A stretch of 64,000 nt of DNA from an uncultured Phascolarctobacterium sp. Its GTDB lineage: Bacteria > Bacillota > Negativicutes > Acidaminococcales > Acidaminococcaceae. The stretch spans positions 62,001 through 126,000 of the forward strand of contig CASFZG010000001.1 of assembly GCA_949299135.1 (NCBI GenBank), read 5' to 3'. The notes beneath the pieces were generated by a model. The model was not told where the DNA came from, did not search any database, and saw only the letters and a program-made list of their open reading frames with translations. The translations under genes were made by a program, and so were the position numbers. Each line of letters opens with the position of its first letter. The stretch's first letter is position 1. Positions 61,615 to 64,000 of the stretch are shown in pieces.

Positions 61615-61944
61615 TTATTTTTTGAGAAACAGGTGGCGGATTGCGGCAAGATTGTTAAAAATGCGCATGCCGAAAATCAAAATGCCGACCATGTACAAAT
61701 CTATGCCCATCAAAAGGCCGGAATAGCATACAAATGCGGCCATAACGGCGTTGGTAAAAAAGCCGGTGATAAACACAAAGTTATCGTATTTGCCTTCCAT
61801 GCTGGAGCGGATGCCGCCAAAAACAGTATCCAGCGCCGCCATCAGCGATACGGAAAGAAGCCTGCCGTATTCAAGCGGTAAATACAGGGGGAAATACCAT
61901 CCGGCGATAAAGCCGATAACAACACCGGCAAGTGCGTACAGCAT
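61615..61944 (-). CDS. sbp: Small basic protein family (Sbp, DUF1290)
   Basis: A 109-residue membrane protein with three helices. The family segment GGIRSSMEGKYDNFVFITGF (20 residues) lies near the centre. Sbp genes accompany ftsZ or divIVA clusters in many Firmicutes and actinobacteria; the role is unknown. Its ATG overlaps the DUF881 stop by one base. Confidence 0.88.
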   Translation of the reverse strand: MLYALAGVVIGFIAGWYFPLYLPLEYGRLLSVSLMAALDTVFGGIRSSMEGKYDNFVFITGFFTNAVMAAFVCYSGLLMGIDLYMVGILIFGMRIFNNLAAIRHLFLKK

Positions 61945-62657
61945 TATTTACCACCCTCCTTTGCCGCCTTGTCTTCATCGGGCGCGGCCTGAGCGTATTC
62001 AAAAATCCTGCGGCCCTTAAAGGCAGGCACCTTTACAACCTCCGGCTGCGTTAAATCGGCCTGAATGCCCCAGAATTTAAACGTATCCAGCACGCCGCCC
62101 CTTAATTTAAGGGCGCTGGCCAGATTGGACGGGTTGCCGATAGCAAGAATTACATACGGCGGGGCACTGCGGTTGTTGTTTACCGAAAGCGTCGGGCCTG
62201 CACAGCGGATTTCACTGGTAGAAACAAGGCGCTCGCCGTTGATGGAAATTGCTTCCGCGCCGGCGGCACGCAGTTCGTTGATAACGCGCAGCAAATCGTC
62301 ATCGTGGATGATATAAAGATTGGGGTTTTCGCCCACCTGCGCCGTTACCTTGCTGTCGTCCAGTATCAGCTGGATGCCCTTGCCTTCCAGCGGTACTTCG
62401 CCAGCAAATTCTTTCAGGCGCTCTACTTCGCTTTCCAGCGCTTCGTCGCTGCCACTTGCTGCCTGCAAACGCTCAACTTCTTTGGCAAGTTCGTCGCGCT
62501 GCTGCTCAACATCGCGCAGGCGTTCTGTTAATTCTTCGGCACGCTGGACGTTGATGGTTTTTTGCCTTTCGGTGGTTTTAATCTGCGTTGCAATCATAAA
62601 ACCCAAAATGGCAAAAACTATCAGCAACATTATTTTTGCATGTTTATTTGCTAACAT
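61944..62657 (-). CDS. DUF881 family envelope protein
   Basis: A 237-residue protein with one membrane segment (residues 9-24), a coiled coil (40-85, EELTERLRDVEQQRDELAKE) and the DUF881 domain with GIQLILDD, ELRAAGAEAISINGERL and RGGVLDTFKFWGI. It is typical of ftsQ-ftsZ clusters in Firmicutes and is presumed to work in division or envelope assembly, without a proven function. Confidence 0.9.
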   Translation of the reverse strand: MLANKHAKIMLLIVFAILGFMIATQIKTTERQKTINVQRAEELTERLRDVEQQRDELAKEVERLQAASGSDEALESEVERLKEFAGEVPLEGKGIQLILDDSKVTAQVGENPNLYIIHDDDLLRVINELRAAGAEAISINGERLVSTSEIRCAGPTLSVNNNRSAPPYVILAIGNPSNLASALKLRGGVLDTFKFWGIQADLTQPEVVKVPAFKGRRIFEYAQAAPDEDKAAKEGGK

Positions 62658-62681
62658 ACTTCATTAGTCCTTTCAAAAATA

Positions 62682-63449
62682 TCAGGCTTTCTGCCTTAAC
62701 TTAATATAAGGCTTTGCGAAGGTTAAGTCAATATATTCCGCCCTGATATTTTTTGTTTTTATATCATTAAAGACCGTTACAAATACGTCTTGCTTCTCGG
62801 CTATGTTGTCGGCGTTGCCCAAAAGTATCGGGTAGCCGTAGCTGAGGTTGAATTTTACGTTGTTGCCGCTGTCCACGGCAATTTCCGAAATCGAATTGAT
62901 AACTTCTTTATCAAGCTTGCTTAAAAAACTTAAAATTGCCAGCACGTTCTTTTCCTTAACGGTATCGCCAAAGAAAATGTTGCCGGTCACCACGCCGGAC
63001 AGCACCGGTACGTCCGCACCTTTAATGCCGTTGCTGACGCTCATCACCACGCCATTGTAATCCACCTGCGCATAGCTTTTGTACGAGCAGGCAATGTAAA
63101 CGGCGGGCACACGCTCCTTAACGCGGATTGCCAAAACGCCCGGCCAGAAATATTCCGTTTCCGCTTTTTCAAAGCGCACATCGTTTTCTATCGCCGTTTT
63201 GACGGCAGACGGTGAAATTATAAACAGATTAACGGGCTGCTGCGTGCCGCACATTTTTAAAATGTCGTCCTGCTTCAGCTTGGTTGTGCCTTCAATAACG
63301 ATGCTGCCAAAGGCTGTTGTCGGCGCAGTCGCCCATTTGTAAACGCCAAAAATGCCGCCCAAAATAACAGCGGCAATAAAAAACAGGCGCAAAAGGCGCA
63401 AGCGCCGCTTTTTACGGTTTTCTCTTAAACGTTCGCGTGTCGATTGCAC
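62682..63449 (-). CDS. ftsQ: Cell division protein FtsQ/DivIB
   Basis: A 255-residue protein with a basic cytoplasmic tail (RERLRENRKKRRLRLLR), one membrane helix (near 22-42), a POTRA domain starting FGSIVIEGTTKL, and the FtsQ beta domain. It links FtsL and FtsB to the septal synthase. I take the GTG at 63447-63449, with GAGGTG ten bases upstream, as start; a TTG six codons earlier has no ribosome site. Between ddl and DUF881. Confidence 0.88.
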   Translation of the reverse strand: MQSTRERLRENRKKRRLRLLRLFFIAAVILGGIFGVYKWATAPTTAFGSIVIEGTTKLKQDDILKMCGTQQPVNLFIISPSAVKTAIENDVRFEKAETEYFWPGVLAIRVKERVPAVYIACSYKSYAQVDYNGVVMSVSNGIKGADVPVLSGVVTGNIFFGDTVKEKNVLAILSFLSKLDKEVINSISEIAVDSGNNVKFNLSYGYPILLGNADNIAEKQDVFVTVFNDIKTKNIRAEYIDLTFAKPYIKLRQKA

Positions 63450-63480
63450 CTTTTTACACCTCGTCAAAATTCTTCATTAA

Positions 63481-64000
63481 TTATTTATTGTCCAGCGATG
63501 CGGACTGCAAAATGATATCGCACAGTTCGGGGAAGCTGATGCCTGCCGCTGCCGCAGCTTTCGGCACAAGGCTGGTTGCCGTCATGCCCGGCACGGTGTT
63601 GATTTCCAGCACATAGCCGTTGCCTTCGCCGTCCAACATTACGTCGGCGCGGGCAACACCGCTGCAGCCCAAAACTTCATAAGCATGTTTGGCAATTTCC
63701 TGAACCTTTTTGGTGGTTGCTTCGTCCAAATCCGCCGGGCAGATATATTCCGTTGCGCCTCTGGTGTATTTGGAATAATAATCATAGTTGCCGGAATGCG
63801 GAGCGATATGGATTACCGGCAAGGCTACAACCTCGCCGTCCTTCTGCATCATGGCAACGGTCAGTTCCCAGCCGCCGATAAATTCTTCCACTAAAATATC
63901 GCGGCAGTATTTAAACGCGTTAGCCAAAGCTTCATCAAGCTGAGCTTCGTCCTTAACGATTTCCACGCCGATGCTGCTGCCCTGGCTGGCAGGTTTAACA
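63481..64000 (-). CDS. ddl: D-alanine--D-alanine ligase (5' part cut by window edge)
   Basis: 172 residues and the stop are visible; the frame is open to the right edge and the N-terminal part is outside. The ATP-grasp landmarks are VKPASQGSSIGVE at the edge, EEFIGGWELTV, YDYYSKYTRG, RADVMLDGEG and the Mg-binding EINTVPGMTATSLVPK. It makes D-Ala-D-Ala for peptidoglycan, using D-alanine from Alr (30066). Placed directly before ftsQ, as in many bacteria. Confidence 0.96.
   Translation of the reverse strand, partial: VKPASQGSSIGVEIVKDEAQLDEALANAFKYCRDILVEEFIGGWELTVAMMQKDGEVVALPVIHIAPHSGNYDYYSKYTRGATEYICPADLDEATTKKVQEIAKHAYEVLGCSGVARADVMLDGEGNGYVLEINTVPGMTATSLVPKAAAAAGISFPELCDIILQSASLDNK

Noticed and set aside
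1-64000. CRISPR arrays, prophage or insertion sequences
   Set aside because: No regularly spaced repeats, transposase, integrase island or phage structural genes were found. The XerD-like gene sits among housekeeping genes.

Overview
The window looks like chromosome from a strictly anaerobic, outer-membrane-bearing Firmicute of the class Negativicutes. The genus cannot be fixed from the sequence. The Firmicute signature is the gene order: alaS-ireB-ruvX-DUF1292-mltG-U32, hrcA-grpE-dnaK-dnaJ behind a CIRCE element, ftsQ-DUF881-sbp-ftsZ, and a UPF0735 ACT protein before hom-thrB. The diderm signature is an S8 protease autotransporter with a C-terminal beta-barrel and an AsmA/TamB-like anchored protein. 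Anaerobic life is indicated by a class III ribonucleotide reductase (nrdR-nrdD-nrdG) and many radical SAM enzymes. Almost every gene lies on the minus strand; only two small orphan genes (29618 and 56345) are on the plus strand.

Layout from left to right. 1-5.7 kb: a cut WecG/TagA glycosyltransferase, prfC, a zinc-ribbon protein, tRNA-Pro(GGG) with its own consensus promoter and terminator, and ACT regulator-hom-thrB. 5.8-11.4 kb: plsY, der, cobO, a PDZ/radical SAM DUF512 protein, efp and an Xaa-Pro peptidase. 11.5-14.9 kb: the autotransporter protease. 15-25.7 kb: the conserved alaS cluster, with an AsmA-like gene inserted, then a PEP synthase with an elaborate promoter. 25.8-29.3 kb: a TAXI-type TRAP transporter (binding protein, DUF1850, fused permease). 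29.6-38.2 kb: alr, an MFS exporter, a PduO-type adenosyltransferase, ndk, an M42 peptidase, htpX, a divergent polysaccharide deacetylase, a XerD-like recombinase and hfq. 38.3-44.3 kb: the CIRCE heat-shock operon and hemW. 44.3-50.9 kb: an inverted-repeat element, a single-chain clostridial PurL/PurQ fusion, an Eis-like GNAT, a DUF2156 protein and a zinc-ribbon protein. 51-55.2 kb: a cobalamin-riboswitch operon cobU-cobT-cobS-(short cobT paralogue)-cobC. 55.3-60.3 kb: a transaldolase, small genes, a second long hairpin element, a C_GCAxxG_C_C protein and nrdG/nrdD/nrdR. 60.4-64 kb: ftsZ, sbp, DUF881, ftsQ and a ddl cut by the right edge.

The most interesting points are four. The NrdD reading frame stops where the glycyl-radical loop should be. 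A B12-riboswitch operon holds two CobT-like proteins, one short, recalling the ArsA/ArsB pair that makes phenolyl cobamides in Sporomusa. Two intergenic elements have long nested inverted repeats. Perfect inverted repeats are built into the alaS, ppsA and zinc-ribbon promoters. A DUF2156 gene also appears to start at an ATT codon.
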